From contig OY987246.1 of NCBI GenBank assembly GCA_963920765.1, positions 3,226,501-3,290,500 on the forward strand: DNA of 64,000 nt, in the 5' to 3' direction. A program made the translations under genes and the position numbers. Within the stretch, counting starts at the first letter, position 1; every line of letters begins with the position of its first letter. Source of the stretch: Ulota crispa (lineage: Eukaryota; Streptophyta; Bryopsida; Orthotrichales; Orthotrichaceae). This document shows positions 11,181-25,302 of this stretch, in pieces. The notes beneath the pieces are model-generated. The model was not told the origin of the DNA and ran no database searches. It saw only the letters and a list, made by a program, of their open reading frames with translations.

Positions 11181-14100
11181 ATATTTGTCCATATATGAAA
11201 GATTCATAGTAGTAGATTATGAACGTAGAGATTTGGAACTCCTAAAGATACTATCCAATTGGAATGGCTTTGTTGTCTTTATTATAATTATTATACACAA
11301 ACAATTTAAAACACTATCTTAAACTAATGATTATTGATCAATTGCATCTAGTTCATTTTTGATAAACTATTTTTTCTATTTTTATACACAAGGGTGATTG
11401 CAAGAAATGGGTGTCCTACATTTTGTCCCGTACCCTCCGAGCGACATGTTATAGGGTCATCTCATTTGCTTGAGAAGTGGGGTTGAGATGAAAATTTGGA
11501 TGAAGGTGGAGGTAGAAGTTAGAAGCATTCACTAATTTTTGGGAATTTTTAAATATTATTTTGGTATTTTTTGTAGGTTTTAGATTGTATGTTTACCTTT
11601 GCTATTTTGGTGGTTTTTAGTACTACATTGGGTCATAAAATTTGAATTTGGGCCCACAAAGTTTGGTAGAGCTTCATGAGGCAAAGATACACATGTCTAC
11701 CAACCAGTTTTTAAGGATTCCAATTTTTCTTGTTCTGCATATTCACTCAAAGTGAGCATCCTTTCTCCCTCCATTGGTGAAACACTAAAACATTTTTTTG
11801 AAAAGTAATTGCATTAGTTCAAACTAATGAGGGAGATCAAAAATGGTCATCTTTTGTTTTATTTTTTTGAATTATTTTATTATTTTTTAAAAAGCAAGAA
11901 GGAAATTCTCTTTTTGTTGGTGATTTATGTCCTTCTATTTTTGTGCATAACTTTTAGAATAAATTTTTTCTAGGTCTAAATTTTCACAAATATGCTATTT
12001 TAAGTGCTTTATAAAATTTTCATATTTTATTTTATTTAAAATATGTATATTTCAAAAGCTCATAGTACTACCTAGTACTACCAGTTTTAAGAGTGTTTGA
12101 CACAAAATTGTAAAGTGTTTCTTGCAACTACCCACAAGGTTACAATCATGAGCTACATGAACTTCCATGAATATATTGAAAAATCACAGAAAGAAAGGAC
12201 ATGCATGTTAACTTTGATTCATAGTATATTTGGTTTTTGTATAAGTTTTGTCACTTTTTATAAATATTTTTAGATGTTCTTTTACCAATGTGTTTAGTTT
12301 TCATGCTAAGTAAAACATAAAATATTATAAAGTACTTGCATACATCCATATTATTACATTGAAGAATCTATATCCTAGTGACTTAAACGTGTGAGTGTCT
12401 TTGCGTGAGGCCCTTACCCTATGCATTTTGTTGAGAGAACTAAATTTCACAAAGATTCCATAGTCAATCTTACATCTCTTTCAAATGCAGAATTCACAAG
12501 TGTTTAAAATTGATGGGCAATATTTAAATAGTGGGTAACAAGTAAAACAATTTGAATTCAAGTTAATGAAAATTTGATTAGTATTATCAATGTTGCTAAT
12601 GTTTATGTACTTTTTGAGTCTCATTAATATGAGGAATAGTTCATTTTCTTTTTTGTTTGACCAATTAAGATTGAAAATTATTAAGTTGATGGAATCTTTG
12701 AAGAAATGTAAGACTTTAGAAGGAAAAACTTCACAATAGCAATGTGAGCGTATGACCATTTGAACAAGAAGTAGAATTCTTACAACATGATTTACTAATA
12801 TTTTGAATGTGCCATGCACATATCATTAAAATTATATAAATCTATTAAATATGGTTAGAAAATGAATTTGTTGATTTTTAATTATAAATGAAGAATCGTA
12901 AAAAATGTAGATTGAGATGTTGACATTATATTGCACTCTCAACTCAACTTTTTAAGTGATCATGACTCTAATGTCTAACAAATTCAATAATTTTTTTTGT
13001 ACTTGTATTGAAACTAATGTCCAAAAAGTTTGAATCTATTTTCAAACATCCAACCTTGTCCCCTCATTTATATTGAGTTATGAACACAGTTATCATATTC
13101 AGTTGAGGATAATTAAGTTGCTTGGATCTTGAAGATTTTGCACTTAGACTTGATGGAATTCTTCAATAGTTGAAGGAAAATTAACAAAGCATAATACCTA
13201 AACCTTTAAACATTTGTATCTTGGTACTATTTTATAGACATGGATGTTATTATGAAAGGATTCCCACACTATATGTTGAGCTTTCTATCCTTTTTTGCCA
13301 ACACATATATTTGTCTTCAAAAAATAAAAAAATAAAAAAATACACTTTAGCTTTGTTTCTATTTTCAAATTTCAAATTTCAAGATAAAATCTAGTCATTT
13401 AAAAACTAGGAAACCTTAGACCTTCCAAGGGTTAGAACTCAATGACAACTATAACCGCCAAAAACATGTTGAGTTGCGTCATTCATTAAATTGGGAAAAA
13501 ACTTACATACTGGGACTTTTGAATTTATCATTTTAAAGAATTTTTAGGTGACTTAGAGTGAACATTATGATGATTTCTTCAATAAATTAAATCAGTGATG
13601 AAATATCTTACAAGATTTGTTAAAAAAACTCACTTCAAATCACCAAATACTCTCACAAATGCAAAATTAATATTCCCAAAATATGTTTTGGAAAAGTGTT
13701 TTTCCCAATTTAATGAATAACGCATCTTTTTATTGCATGGTCTCTTTGAGTGATACACCAAAGGGCTTAGACCCTGTATTATCTGTTAATAATCATGAAC
13801 ATACACTTCAACTTCCACCTCCCTTAGAGCTCACATTAAATGATCATCCCCATTCCAGCAAACCAAAAGGACAAAAATCTTCAAAAAATGAATAAAAAAG
13901 TAGGCACTCTAATTTTTGCACTTAGCTTTTGCTATTTCTTTTTCAAGTTTTGCAACCATCTACTTACATGTGTTCTTTTGTCAACCCCTTTCATGTAGAT
14001 CACTAAAGAAAGACACGTTTGTGCCGCTTTGTTATAACAGGTGCGACCTACATGTCAATCAAATCACAGAATTTGATATAAACAATAGTTCACTACAAAT

Positions 14101-14315
14101 TTTTGCTAGCATAAACAAGAAAATAATGCCTCTTGAATATCTCAAAATAATGCAAAAAATATAGAAAACAGCTTGATGCATTTGACTATATTTTAAAGCC
14201 TTGTTTTTTGTTTGATTCCATCTTACTCAACTAGGTTAAAAAATGCGTTGAGGAAGCTCATAATAATTGTGGAAAAGTAAAAATTGAATGTATCCATTTG
14301 GGCGGAAGTAGTTAA
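11181..14315. other. AT-rich intergenic stretch without recognised gene
   Basis: Homopolymer-rich, low-complexity DNA (for example an AAATAAA-like run at about 13320-13340). Short open frames such as 13683-13895 have no domain or splice support. Nothing further identified. Confidence 0.4.
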
Positions 14316-15228
14316 CCCCTAAAGGACCATTGTCCATTTGGAGGATAAATGGGATTTTGGGCATGTACCTATGGCTAAACTACTTTGCGTGATTTTGTTA
14401 AACTTTTATTGAAAATGGGAATTCAAAAATGTGCATGAGCATCTAATTTTTTCTTCATTCCAACATTTATTGAAGAAGTTATGCTAGAATTTCTGAAAAG
14501 TCAAATTTTTTCTAAAAATAACATTTTTTCAAAATAAAAATCTGAAATTGGTTCTTTAGATTTATACATATGTGGGGAGCTTTGAATCATTCAACTTCAA
14601 TTTATGAGTGAAAAGATTTAGTTTGCGGGCAGGTATGGATCTCATACCTCCATTCTTTTTGCCTTTGGTGCTTTACTTTTTTGAGCTCTTTGTGTATTTG
14701 CTTTTTTATTCTTTTTTTGTTTCTATGTTGCAATAGACTAAGATTCCTTCATTTTTACCATTTGGATAAAAGTAATTCAGATTTTTGAATTTTACATAAA
14801 GCCTCTAGTTTTGCCTCATATATATGCAAATTTCATGGCCTTACGGCATTGCAAGGTTTTATAAAGTATGATTCACACCTCCAATTCATTTGAAAATTCT
14901 TCCACACTTACCTAACTTGGTTTTCTACCTTGAAAAAATAAACCTCAACTTTGTGTAAAGCAATACTTTTGATTTAGGGGCAATCAAAGGCTTCTGAAAT
15001 TTTTGGGTAGCAAGAAAAAAACCTTTTTTTTTCATTTTAGAAGTCTATATGTCACTCCTCTACATCTAAAATGAGCTGATTTTTATTAGCAAGTACCTCC
15101 CATAGTTTAGGATAAGAGCTTACAGTTGAATTTTCAAAATTAATTGTTTTTCCTACCTTTCTACTCACTCCTCCAAAAGTGATAATTTTTAGTAACTTTC
15201 AAAAAAAAAGGGTTTGGTCCTCTAGGGG
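14316..15228. mobile_element. TTAA-flanked piggyBac-like MITE, 913 bp
   Basis: Left TTAA (14312-14315) followed by CCCCTAAAGGACCATTG. The right end is the reverse complement of CCCCTAGAGGACCA, followed by TTAG (one change from TTAA). Terminal inverted repeat about 14 bp with one mismatch. Interior has no transposase. TTAA target plus CCC-initial ends is the piggyBac signature. Confidence 0.75.
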
Positions 15229-18200
15229 TTAGTATAGATGGATGTGTTTAGCTTAGATTGCTAAACAACCGAATCAAACTTGGATCAAATTATTTTACAC
15301 TTTAAACTGCTATATCCTTTTGTATGTACCTTCAATGCTCAAAGTATTTAAAATCTAAAAAGTTTGAGCTAGATTCAATAAATGTAGAAATATAGAATGT
15401 GCTCCATCGGATTAGGAATAGTTATTTCTAAGAGGTCAAAGCAAAATTTAAACTTAACAATTCAGCACGGAGCTTTAAGGTTTCTTTTGACGTACGAAGG
15501 TTGTAATAAAGTATCAATTAACAACAATTAATGTGAATTTTGATCAATGTGGAGTTCTTTGTTATGTATGGAGTATATCTGAACCAATGTAATATCCAAA
15601 ATAATCAATTGACCATTCACCAAGGGTGAAAATAAAATAAAAGATCACTAAACTTATGATAAAAAGTGTTTTTAAGGGTCATTGCTTGATATGTTGGGGC
15701 TGAGTGCCGTGAGAGGAGGACTTTAGGCAATTATCATCCAAAGACGGTGTGTGTGAGACCCTAATGCGTAACAATAGAGATGCTCTTAGCAAAACCCAAG
15801 AGTTTAGAACTCTATAATTTCAACTAAATTTAAACCCTTGATCAAAATTAATGTTGATTACAAAATTGTAATAGTTAATATAAAAACATTGTTTTTACAC
15901 TTCTTAATTGTTTTGTGAAAAAAAAGCAACCCAAATAAACCAACTATAGTTTTCATTGTCATCTTTTAAACACTCTTAACTAGAAATAAGCAATAACTTG
16001 AAAATGAATCTAGATCCTAGTAATGCTAAGTGAAAACAATGCAACATACTACCTAAGAAGTTTATACCTCAATGCTATTGTGTCTAAACAGAAATCAAAC
16101 AATAGTCAAAGGATCAGGTGTACAAATGTTTTATTATGTTTGTTCTGTATTAATGATCATAAATCATAATAAACAATATGTTGAACCAAAAAATGATAGT
16201 ATTGACAAACCTATAATTTAACAAAAATAATTGTTCTCAAAAATTGCAAATTAGTTTGCAATTGATAACTAAAAATAAGATTGAAATTGTTGAATCTAGG
16301 TTGGAATAAAGTTTGTTGTTGAATTTAACATTTTGTGCACATATGGCATAAGAGTAAAAATCAAACACAAGCCTACACACTAAAATCTATATTGAAATTG
16401 GAGTTTGTAGTTGTTTGAGAGATAAATTGTGTATAGATCTTACACTTTGGAAGCAACTTTTTTATAAGGGGCATTTAAGCAATCTTGAAGTTCTTGATAT
16501 TTGGTAATAATCCCTTTCTTTTTCTTCAAATAACTTATCAACACAAAAAATAAATTTAATAAATGAAGTTGTGACATTATGGGTTGAAAATGCTAATATA
16601 TGTCTTTGCTTGAAGATGCTATTAAGTGTATGACTTGTTTGACCAAAACATATCATTGTTTAGGCATTTTAGATAAGAAGCACAATAAAACAACTGTTTT
16701 ATTTATAATCCTGTCCTTTGTACATTAATTTAGAATATCACATAATATTGTAGAACATAAGATGCAACACTAATAAAGCCACAAAGTTTTGATTTCTTTT
16801 TCACCACAAGTTTACACATTGCAAAAAGTGTATCAAGAGATAATTACATATTCAAATAACAAAATCATAATATTTTTCTATAAGCGCTTATGTCAAACCT
16901 CAAAATAATTTACTTTATTATTTTTTATGTCTTGAAAAGAGTTTGCTCTAAGGATCTTTTTTTTGTAATAATAGGTATATTGTATTTCACTTTAAAGCTT
17001 TTAACAAGGATTTTTTTTGAAACAATATCATGATCCTATTTCTTTTTACTTTGTAGGTACAGAAAAGCAAATTCTAGTATAGTTAGTATGGTTGTTGAAT
17101 GTTTAAGAGTGTCCACCTACAATTCCCAAATCCAAAAGTTCATATATAACCTTCAAAATTTCTAGACTAACATTTTGTTGTTGGATTTGTAGGTCATAAA
17201 GGGAATGAGACTTAGAACAATAGAAATATGCATAGACTCATGAGTGTGTTTTTTACATATGGAAATAAAATATTTAAAGGAAGACCAATATGCAATTTGC
17301 AATGAATTCCTAAATGCTTTTGATTGTCCCTTTATTTGCGTGCATAGCAAAGAGCATCACTCACCTCAAAGTACTCTCATTACCCTTTGGACATTCTTAG
17401 GTTGTTTATCATTTGGTACATATGACATGAGAGATGTATTAGGAATTTTAGGGATACTAGAACTTGTGGGGATAGAGAATTTTTTTAGTGCTTAGGTCTT
17501 CAAACTTCACCCATGTATTGGAGCATGGAAAGCAATCCACATTCAATAAAAATTTAGACATTCTAGGATAGGCAGTGTACTTTATTATCACTAGGCCTAT
17601 ATAATTCAAAAACCAATCACAAAAGCTGCAATATACCAAATTTCATGGTTATAGTATCATTTAAAAGTTAATTGAGTCAAGGTTTTGTATCAAGTTTCAA
17701 AATCCTAAATGAGTGAAGTGTTTGTTAGTTACCAAGATTTCAATGAGATAAAGTCAAAGTTAAGCATCTAGTTTTTCAACTTTGACATTTAAATTCAATA
17801 TTGACCTGAATTATTTGAGAATATCAACGTGTACAAATTTTTACTCTTTTATTTGCACTTGAAAAAAAAAAAATCTTTGCTACATATATTATTTGCCAAA
17901 TGTATATCCCTTTAATGCAATGTTTTGTTCAAAATCATCACCATTCCTTTCATTGATACAAATATGTGCAAAACAATTACTATTGGTGACTTTTGAATTC
18001 CAATATGAAAGCCTCTAAATCTTGTCTGAAAACATCCCACCAAATCCTCCATCTATTGGAAATATGTAAATTCAAAAAAAAATTTGATTTTAAACAATTT
18101 TGTCCTTGAATCCTGAATTACCTTGATATTTCTTTGATATTTCTTTGATGATCAACAATGCCTCATGAAAACTTGCAAATATAAATGATTGTGTCCCCCC

Positions 18201-18728
18201 AAATAGGACTAGGGTATTTGGGGAGGATTTTGAGCTCTTTTGCTTAATAATTTATCATTTACTGGTTTCAAAAGGTTTTTCATAAGCCCATTCCAAATAT
18301 TGCCTCTATTGTATTTTGGATTTGCACCTCTTTTTAAGATTGACTAATTTTTATCTTAAAATTTGATAATTCAACCAATATTTTTTGCATTTTTATCGGC
18401 CAACAACACAATAATGGTTTGTTCTCTTCAAACATGGGTTTACAATATATGATACATTTGGCAAAACTTGCTTATAAAGACCTCAGAATGTCTTTTTCAA
18501 GTCCCTCAGTGGTAAGAACACAATCCGAGCTATTAAATAGTAGGTATGTATATTTGAAATCACGTGTTCACATGTACGGGCATCTATATAGATTGCAAAA
18601 CAAAGTTATACGTGTATTAATTGGAGAAAACCAACCAAAGTGTTCCAATACTTTTTAATATTATAAAAAGTATCCCATACTTTTTGAAAATTTTCAAAGC
18701 ACCTCCGAATATTGTATATAGCACTTAA
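15229..18728. other. AT-rich intergenic stretch without recognised gene
   Basis: No coding region, RNA gene or clear element ends found. ORFs at 16462-16656 and 17244-17495 have intergenic-like composition and no recognisable motif. Confidence 0.4.
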
Positions 18729-19502
18729 CCCGTAAAGTCCGAAGGGTGTTGCAGAGAAAAATAAGACCAAAACTGTCATTTTTTGATGATATATTTAATT
18801 TAATTATATATTTTTTAGTTTCAACCATACAAAAGTGTAAACAAGTAAGGCAATGTGTGGAAAAAATTTAGCCCATTTGACCGCAAAGATTGTAAGGATG
18901 TAATGTTTGAAGTGAGAAAAACAATTTTTTTCATTCTTGCAAAACAAGGTCAGCAGATTTCAAGCCCTCGTAAAGTAATTTTTTGCTCTATACAAAATCA
19001 AGGTTTTTGACTATACACAAGAATTTTATGTTGGATTCACTCATGGAAAAATTCAAAAGCAAATATAGAATCTAGCTTATTATAAATCACCTTGCCTTGC
19101 AAGGAGGTTAAGTGAATTGGCAATACATTAGTCATTTTTTCATGATTTCTTGTGCAATGAAGAAGTCTTTTATTTGAAATCTAAATTGTAGAAAGTTAGA
19201 GGAAAATATTTGAAATATGTGAAAAAAAATTCAAGAGTTTTGAATTTATGGAATGCAAGATAATAGGGCTTGAAGTTAAAAGAAATTGTTTTTTCTTAAA
19301 ACCACCTAGACATAGTTAACAAAGTTTAGAGCCTTTCTAAGGCCTTCCATCATAACAAAGTTTGACTCCTCTTAGATTCTAATTTGTGAGCTCTATTTTT
19401 TAATTTTTTAATCTTTTGACAATTGTATACCATATTTTATCAGTTGCATACATGCCAAGTTTCAGAAGTTGATGAGAGTTTTAGCATAAGATTCTCCAAA
19501 GA

Positions 19503-19537
19503 TGCCCAAACTGCCCAAACTGCCCAAACTGCCAAAC
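19503..19537. repeat. 9-bp tandem repeat (GCCCAAACT), about 4 copies
   Basis: Four consecutive units, the last missing one base. Confidence 0.9.
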
Positions 19538-19552
19538 ATTAAAAGAAAAACA

Positions 19553-19686
19553 TGTCCTAAACGACTGGTTCATAATGACTGCAAATGTCCTAAACGACTA
19601 GTTCATAATGACTGCAAATGTCCTAAACGACTAAAATTGAGTTGTTTAGAACATTTGCAGTCATTATGAACCAGTCGTTTAGGACA
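19553..19686. mobile_element. Palindromic MITE (TGTCCTAAACGACTGG family), copy 1
   Basis: Starts TGTCCTAAACGACTGGTTCA and ends with its reverse complement. The left arm contains the 36-bp block twice in tandem, the right arm once. A diverged copy at 44983-45517 is interrupted by a Stowaway-like MITE. Confidence 0.85.
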
Positions 19687-20379
19687 AGATTTTTTCTAGT
19701 GGAAGATACCCAAATTCTTTTGGGCGGCATAACTTTTTATTTTAACATTGAATCAAAGTTTTTTTTTTTTCACACAAAGACATTCATTGTGTGCACTTCG
19801 TCTTCAAATTTCAGAAACATCTGCCAAATAATGACTTCTTAAGAACCGACCCAAACTTACAACTGGCTTTTGAACAAATAATTGTGATTTAAGGGTTAAC
19901 TTGGTTGAATGTGGTTCGGATTTAAAGCATGGGATGTTCATTGCACAATCCTCTACTTTACACTCCATAGTATATTATAGCCTCATAGCTTCCCGTGCCT
20001 AATAGCCTAATTAGTCAAGTAGCCCTAAGCAACTAAAAATTGCTACCACCTCACAATTGTGAGATTGGTTTGTGTAATTAGATAGTCAAGTTAAGAGTTG
20101 TACAATGATGCTTGCAAAAAGAAAGACTCTGTATGGCTCATTCATGCTTTGATTTTTGAACCTCCAACAATCAATTTCAAAACTATCCACAACGCTTATG
20201 GGTATTTTCAATATTTCAAAAATGTCTTCTTTTGTCTTGTTCTTTTGGTCCTCCCTTCAAGAGTTTAGTATTTTACTCAAGCAATGCGTATTTTTTCATT
20301 TGTCATAGATAAAAGCAAAAAAAATTTAAGCATATTTGATATTACAAAAAAATGCAATGATGTTTTAATTGTTTCTTTT

Positions 20380-20735
20380 GAGATTGTATATCATATGCAC
20401 ATTTTTTTTTTTTAACCAACATTTTTAAAAAGTTCAAAATTCTTTCTATAGAGATTTTAATGTTGGGGTGATCATATCCAAATTTAGTAAAATAGATATG
20501 ACTATATTTTAATTAGCATTTGGCAAAGTAAACATATATTCATGCTCAAAAGCAAAAATTTAATCACAATATATGAATCAAATAGAAAAATCTAATTACC
20601 ATAAAGAAATATCTATTTTATTAAAAATGGTCACAATCACCCTAACATTAAAATCTATATAGAAGGAATTTTGATTTTTTTGGAAATGTTCATTTAAAAC
20701 AAAAGATGTGCATATGAATGTATCCTACATATCCG
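20380..20735. repeat. Inverted repeat around 20.56 kb
   Basis: Arms share GAGATTTTAATGTTRGGGTG (left near 20453) with its reverse complement near 20640, plus the outer block ATATGCACAT / ATGTGCATAT. The same modules recur in the foldback at 23.0-23.7 kb. No ORF. Confidence 0.65.
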
Positions 20736-21747
20736 TGCAACCAAATCTCAACAAATTATCACTAATATTTTTAATCAATCATCATGTAAAACCATGAATT
20801 TTAATTAAAATAATCACCAAAAATAGGCTTTTGGTTTTTAGTAGCTGAAATTTGGTGTGCACATACCAACAATATGAGAATAAAATGTCAATTATATTCT
20901 TTGTTATACATACTTCATAGGATGCCATAAGAGGGATTACGGATGTTCTCTTTCTAGTACTTTACATCCAACTTTATATCTTTTCACTCTTGAAGGTAAC
21001 CATTACTAATGCATTCAAGTATCCCAAAAACGAGATTCTGTTAGATAGAGCATGAAAGTCAATTGCATTTCATTTTATTAGAGTTTTGAGATACACGCTT
21101 TACATGATTGGTCATCATCTTTTCATTTTGAATTACAATGTAAAACTAAAATAAGACTTAGATAATTTTGAAAATGTTCAAGATTGAGTGTGCACTTGGA
21201 TTTGCAAAGTTGCAATTCATTGAACGGAATCATTTTTGCTTTGTTTCTATTAAAATTCTTAATGTTGCATGAATTCATTATCAACTTTCAACTTCTTATT
21301 TTGTACTTTTGATGTTTTAATTGATAAGGGCTTGTTTAATTTTGTATTCTATGATTCTGTCATTTTTTTATTAAACTATTACTACATTATGTTGTTGTTT
21401 TAGTATATCAAGATGTTGAATTGTTTGCTTTCACAAATCAATTAGAATGAGATGCCATATTTTGTTAATCTAATAATCCATATCTGGCAACAATTGTCAA
21501 ACAAATAGTTCATTCCACAACAAGTACAAATCTACAAGGGGACAATGTCAATTTGGATATTTTTTGTAGATTTGGACGTGTTGATTTGGACTTTTTTTTT
21601 TTGTTACTGCGGTGTTGTGAGGTTTGCTGCCTATCCAGAAAAGCACGGAGCTCTTGGCTGTAGTAAAGTTTTGTGAAAAGAGAGGAAAAGTAACAAAAAA
21701 AACCCTTAACTTATAATCTCATTTCAATATATGACTCTCAAGGTTTT

Positions 21748-21863
21748 AGGATACGTCTAGTAGCACTTGAACTCTCAAGTTTGGTCTACCAAGTATCCTC
21801 TTGCAGGATACGTCCAATAGCACTTGAACCTGTTAAGTTTGGTCTACTGAGCATCCTCTACAC
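21748..21863. repeat. 57-bp tandem duplication
   Basis: Two diverged copies beginning AGGATACGTC at 21748 and 21805, each containing AGCACTTGAAC and AAGTTTGGTCTAC. Confidence 0.85.
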
Positions 21864-22946
21864 CTAAAAGATATATGATAATAAAATATGATATAAGATA
21901 CATGATAAGATATATGAGATATGAGATATTATAAGTTTCATCGTTTTCCCTTTAAGTAGTCTATGGGTCACTAGGGCGGAGACAAACAATATGGGTTTAA
22001 TCTCCTAAAGTAAAAACCAACTAAAGTAAAAGTCACTCTAAAGATAAAAGTAACTTTTTGCCTCTAACTAGTGAATTTAATAACTACCACTCCTTAGACC
22101 TAACAATCCTTGAAACCAACACAAAAGAAGTTAAGTGCTTAATTCTCAATAGAAAACAGTCCACATCAAGACAACGAATATTTTTTTGTCATTCTAAACA
22201 CACAAAGATAAAACACACCAAAAACCTCAATGCAAAAGAGCTTTCAAGAATTGTTTCACTTTCAGCAAGCAAGGCGATACCAAATGCACTATCCAACCCC
22301 AAGTTTGAGTTGTACAAAACTTGTTGTTGGCAAGATATTTGTTGCCAAATCTTTTTTTTTTCTATTCAAAACCATAAATGAACAGAAAAAGAAATTCCAC
22401 CCCTTCAGATTACAAATAAAGTCCAATTCTCCAACAATGCTTAGGATTGAACTCCCTAGCTCACAATCCCGATTAGTTAGAGTTGTCCGCAACATATATG
22501 AATCTTGAAGAAAGGGGATTGAACAAAAAGCAAGCTTACGGTCAATACCAAATGCATATTGATGCGCACTTAGACAAGGTTAAAAATGCAATAAAAAACA
22601 TGGCTTAACAAGAATTAAAATTGCATGAACACCTAAAACATCAAAATTAAATGGCAAGGTAACATTGAGAAGAAACAATGCAAGAGCAAGAGCTATATTT
22701 ATTTGCCATTGAAAGCAAATTCAAGATGAATAATGTGTGCATAGCAATCAAATACTAAATTACCTTAAATTTCCATTTTTAATGAATGTGAGCACCACTT
22801 TATTAAGTTTGATAATCTTTTTGACCACCACCATGTATTGATTTCTTCATTTAGAGCTCTTTCTTTTCTCATATTGGATTCTTTTTACACGGCCTTAAGT
22901 CAGTTGTCCATTTCTTTTGCAATGTCACATTGAATGTTACACTTAG

Positions 22947-22981
22947 GGGATGTCATACGGGATGTCATACGGGATGTCATA
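22947..22981. repeat. 13-bp tandem repeat (GGATGTCATACGG)
   Basis: Nearly three copies in succession. Confidence 0.85.
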
Positions 22982-23008
22982 GTTTAAGGCTAGTATTAAA
23001 GATTAGCA

Positions 23009-23690
23009 AATATATATGCCATGCATCAAATGTTTCTTACATATCCATGCAATCAAATCCCAAAAAATTATCATTAATGTTTTTTAATCAGTCATCATGT
23101 AAAACCATGAATTTTAATTAAGACAATTCACCAAAAATAGGTTTTTGATTTTTAGTAGTTAAAATTTGGTGTGCTACATTGGAATTGCATGAGGATCACA
23201 TACCCAATATGTGAGAATAAAATGCCCATTATATTATTCATTGTACAAACTTCTTTGAATCCCATAAGAGGGACTTACATACTTTTTCTTTAGTGTATTG
23301 TATAGTACCCAAAAGCAAGAGTACATAACACCCTTTTATGGCATCCAAAGAAGTATGTATAACAAAGAATATAATTGACATTTCATTCTCACATTTTTAA
23401 TATGCAATCCTCATGCAATCTTGATCAAGCATATCAAATTTCAGTTACTAAAACCCAAAATCTTATTTTTGGTAAATGGTTTTGTGTCAAAATCATGGTT
23501 TTACAGGAAAGTTGATTAATAAATAGTGGTGATGAATTTTTTAAATTTGATTGCATGGATATATAGGAGACATTCATACGCACATCTTTCTTTCAAACAA
23601 ATATTTCTAAAAAGTTTCAAAATTCCTTCTATAGAGATTTTAATGTTAGGGTGATCATGACCAAATATAGTAAAATACATATTTCTTCAT
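23009..23690. repeat. Foldback (long inverted-repeat) element
   Basis: The left arm (about 23010-23290) and right arm (about 23320-23600) are imperfect inverse copies; shared blocks include AAAACCATGAATTTTAATTA (left, partly kept on the right) and CCATAAGAGGGACTTACATA (left). The loop is near 23300. Related to the arms at 20.4-20.95 kb. No coding capacity. Confidence 0.65.
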
Positions 23691-24191
23691 GGAAATTATA
23701 CTAATTTGCAAAAGAGAAGAATAAAATTATTATTTTTCATTTTTACTAAATGATAATGGTGATATGGATTTAAGTCCATGTTTTGACTTCATGTTGGCAA
23801 CAATGAGTGTCAATAGCATATTCAATACAAGTGCTTTTCATCATTTTTTGAAATTAACTATGAACCCACTTCATTGGATTCACCATGAGCTCAATTAGGC
23901 ACTTTGGACGCACAAGCAAGCAAACAGGTGGTCCAATGTGAACCATGTTTTCAATTGGGTTTTCATTGGATTGCACCAAATATTGGATTGTTTTGGATAT
24001 TTTTTATATTTATATTGTAATTTACTATAATAATTAAGTTTTTAAATTTTATTTATAAAACTTGATAAAATTTTCCGGCTTTGAATCGGCTGACAAGTGA
24101 CAACACACTAAATGTCAACGCTCCACGACATTGAGCAGGAGCATGTAGTGACCACTCGACCTAATACATAATTATTCTTCTCTTCCTTTAA

Positions 24192-24726
24192 CCCCTAAAA
24201 GTCCACGGGGTAAGGGCAAAACATACATGTGTTATAAAATAGTACTTTTGTAATTTTAATGAAGTTTGCTTCAAAAGAGAAAATAAGAATCATGTTGTTT
24301 AGTAATAATCTATACAGTTAAATTTTCAAAAAAAGTTTTGGATTTTTATGTAATGAATTTAGAAATATTTATCATTTAATATCCATCAAAATTACAAATT
24401 TTACTCATAGATTTCAAAATTTGGTATGATTGGTTAAAAATAGACATTCTATCTTAAATTTCAATGTAATTTTTTAAAAGGAGAGAACATCATTAGTTTT
24501 CCAAAATAGGAAATTTTATAACACTAGCAAATTTTGAAGTGTTTGTTTTTGAAAAATTCTCCTCGGTGGAATTTAACTTGGATTGACATGATTCAAGTTA
24601 AGTTGGAAAGTAGACTTGATTTTCTATTACAAAAAGAAAATGTTTTTTTGTATTTTTTTTTCCCATCTTGGGCAGCTCAAAAAAAATGGGCAGCAACCAG
24701 AAAATGGTTGATTGGGCGCTTAGGGG
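24192..24726. mobile_element. TTAA-flanked piggyBac-like MITE, 535 bp
   Basis: Exact TTAA on both sides (24188-24191 and 24727-24730). Begins CCCCTAAAAGTCC and ends GGGCGCTTAGGGG; the shared inverted end is CCCCTAA. No ORF of interest. Immediately followed by a hairpin (24731-24856). Confidence 0.75.
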
Positions 24727-24730
24727 TTAA

Positions 24731-24856
24731 AAGGTACATTCACACTTGGTGTTATGAGGGATATTAGTGGAGGAAAATTAGATGTATTTGGACGCACTTT
24801 TAGACTACATTCAAACTGCTTTTATTTTTCCTAACACCAAGTGTAAATGTACCTTT
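24731..24856. repeat. Hairpin abutting the TTAA element
   Basis: AAGGTACATTCACACTTGGT at 24731 is matched by its near-perfect reverse complement at about 24835-24856 (one mismatch). Confidence 0.8.
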
Positions 24857-25302
24857 AACTTGAGTATTGAGGGTGGAGTAATTTCCAAAGTTTAACACTT
24901 CATAACTGCCATAGAAGGGGTGTTCATAAGTAGTTTGTTCAAGAATTTTGCTGATGTGTTGCTCAACTATTGGCTCTCGAAAGAACAATCCACAAGTAAT
25001 AACTAGTAGGAAAAATAATTATGTATTAGGTAATCCATTTCTTAGAACTTGTCATTAGTGCAAAACAAGTTTTGTTGAGGGCTAACTTAGGCCCGCTTTA
25101 CATATGGAGGCCGGGCTGATTGCCTCAAATTTCAACCCGCATTTTGCTTAAGGCCGGCCTCTACTTCTAATTAAAATTAGATTATAGTGGGGGCCGATTA
25201 CCCCATATGTAAAGGCCTTAGGGCCAAGGGTGTGGGCCAATTAAATATAACCAATGGATTTCAGCCCTCCTCTCTCTCTCTTTTCATTGCCATTTGCTCA
25301 AG

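Larger units (their letters stand above)
18729..19895. mobile_element. Possible TTAA-flanked element, 1167 bp
   Basis: Left TTAA (18725-18728) then CCCGTAAAGTCCG; right end is the reverse complement of CCCTTAAATCACA, followed by TTAA (19896-19899). The TIR match is weaker than in other family members, although the left end resembles that of the 24192 copy (CCCCTAAAAGTCC). It would contain the palindrome at 19553-19686 as a nested insertion. Confidence 0.45.
19900..23008. other. AT-rich repeat-bearing stretch without gene
   Basis: Holds the inverted repeat at 20.38-20.74 kb, the 57-bp tandem duplication at 21.75 kb and a 13-bp repeat at 22.95 kb. ORFs at 22058-22508 overlap in several frames with no recognisable domain. 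Confidence 0.4.

Noticed and set aside
22947..22981. CRISPR-like direct repeats
   Set aside because: Plain 13-bp tandem repeat without spacers in nuclear plant DNA.
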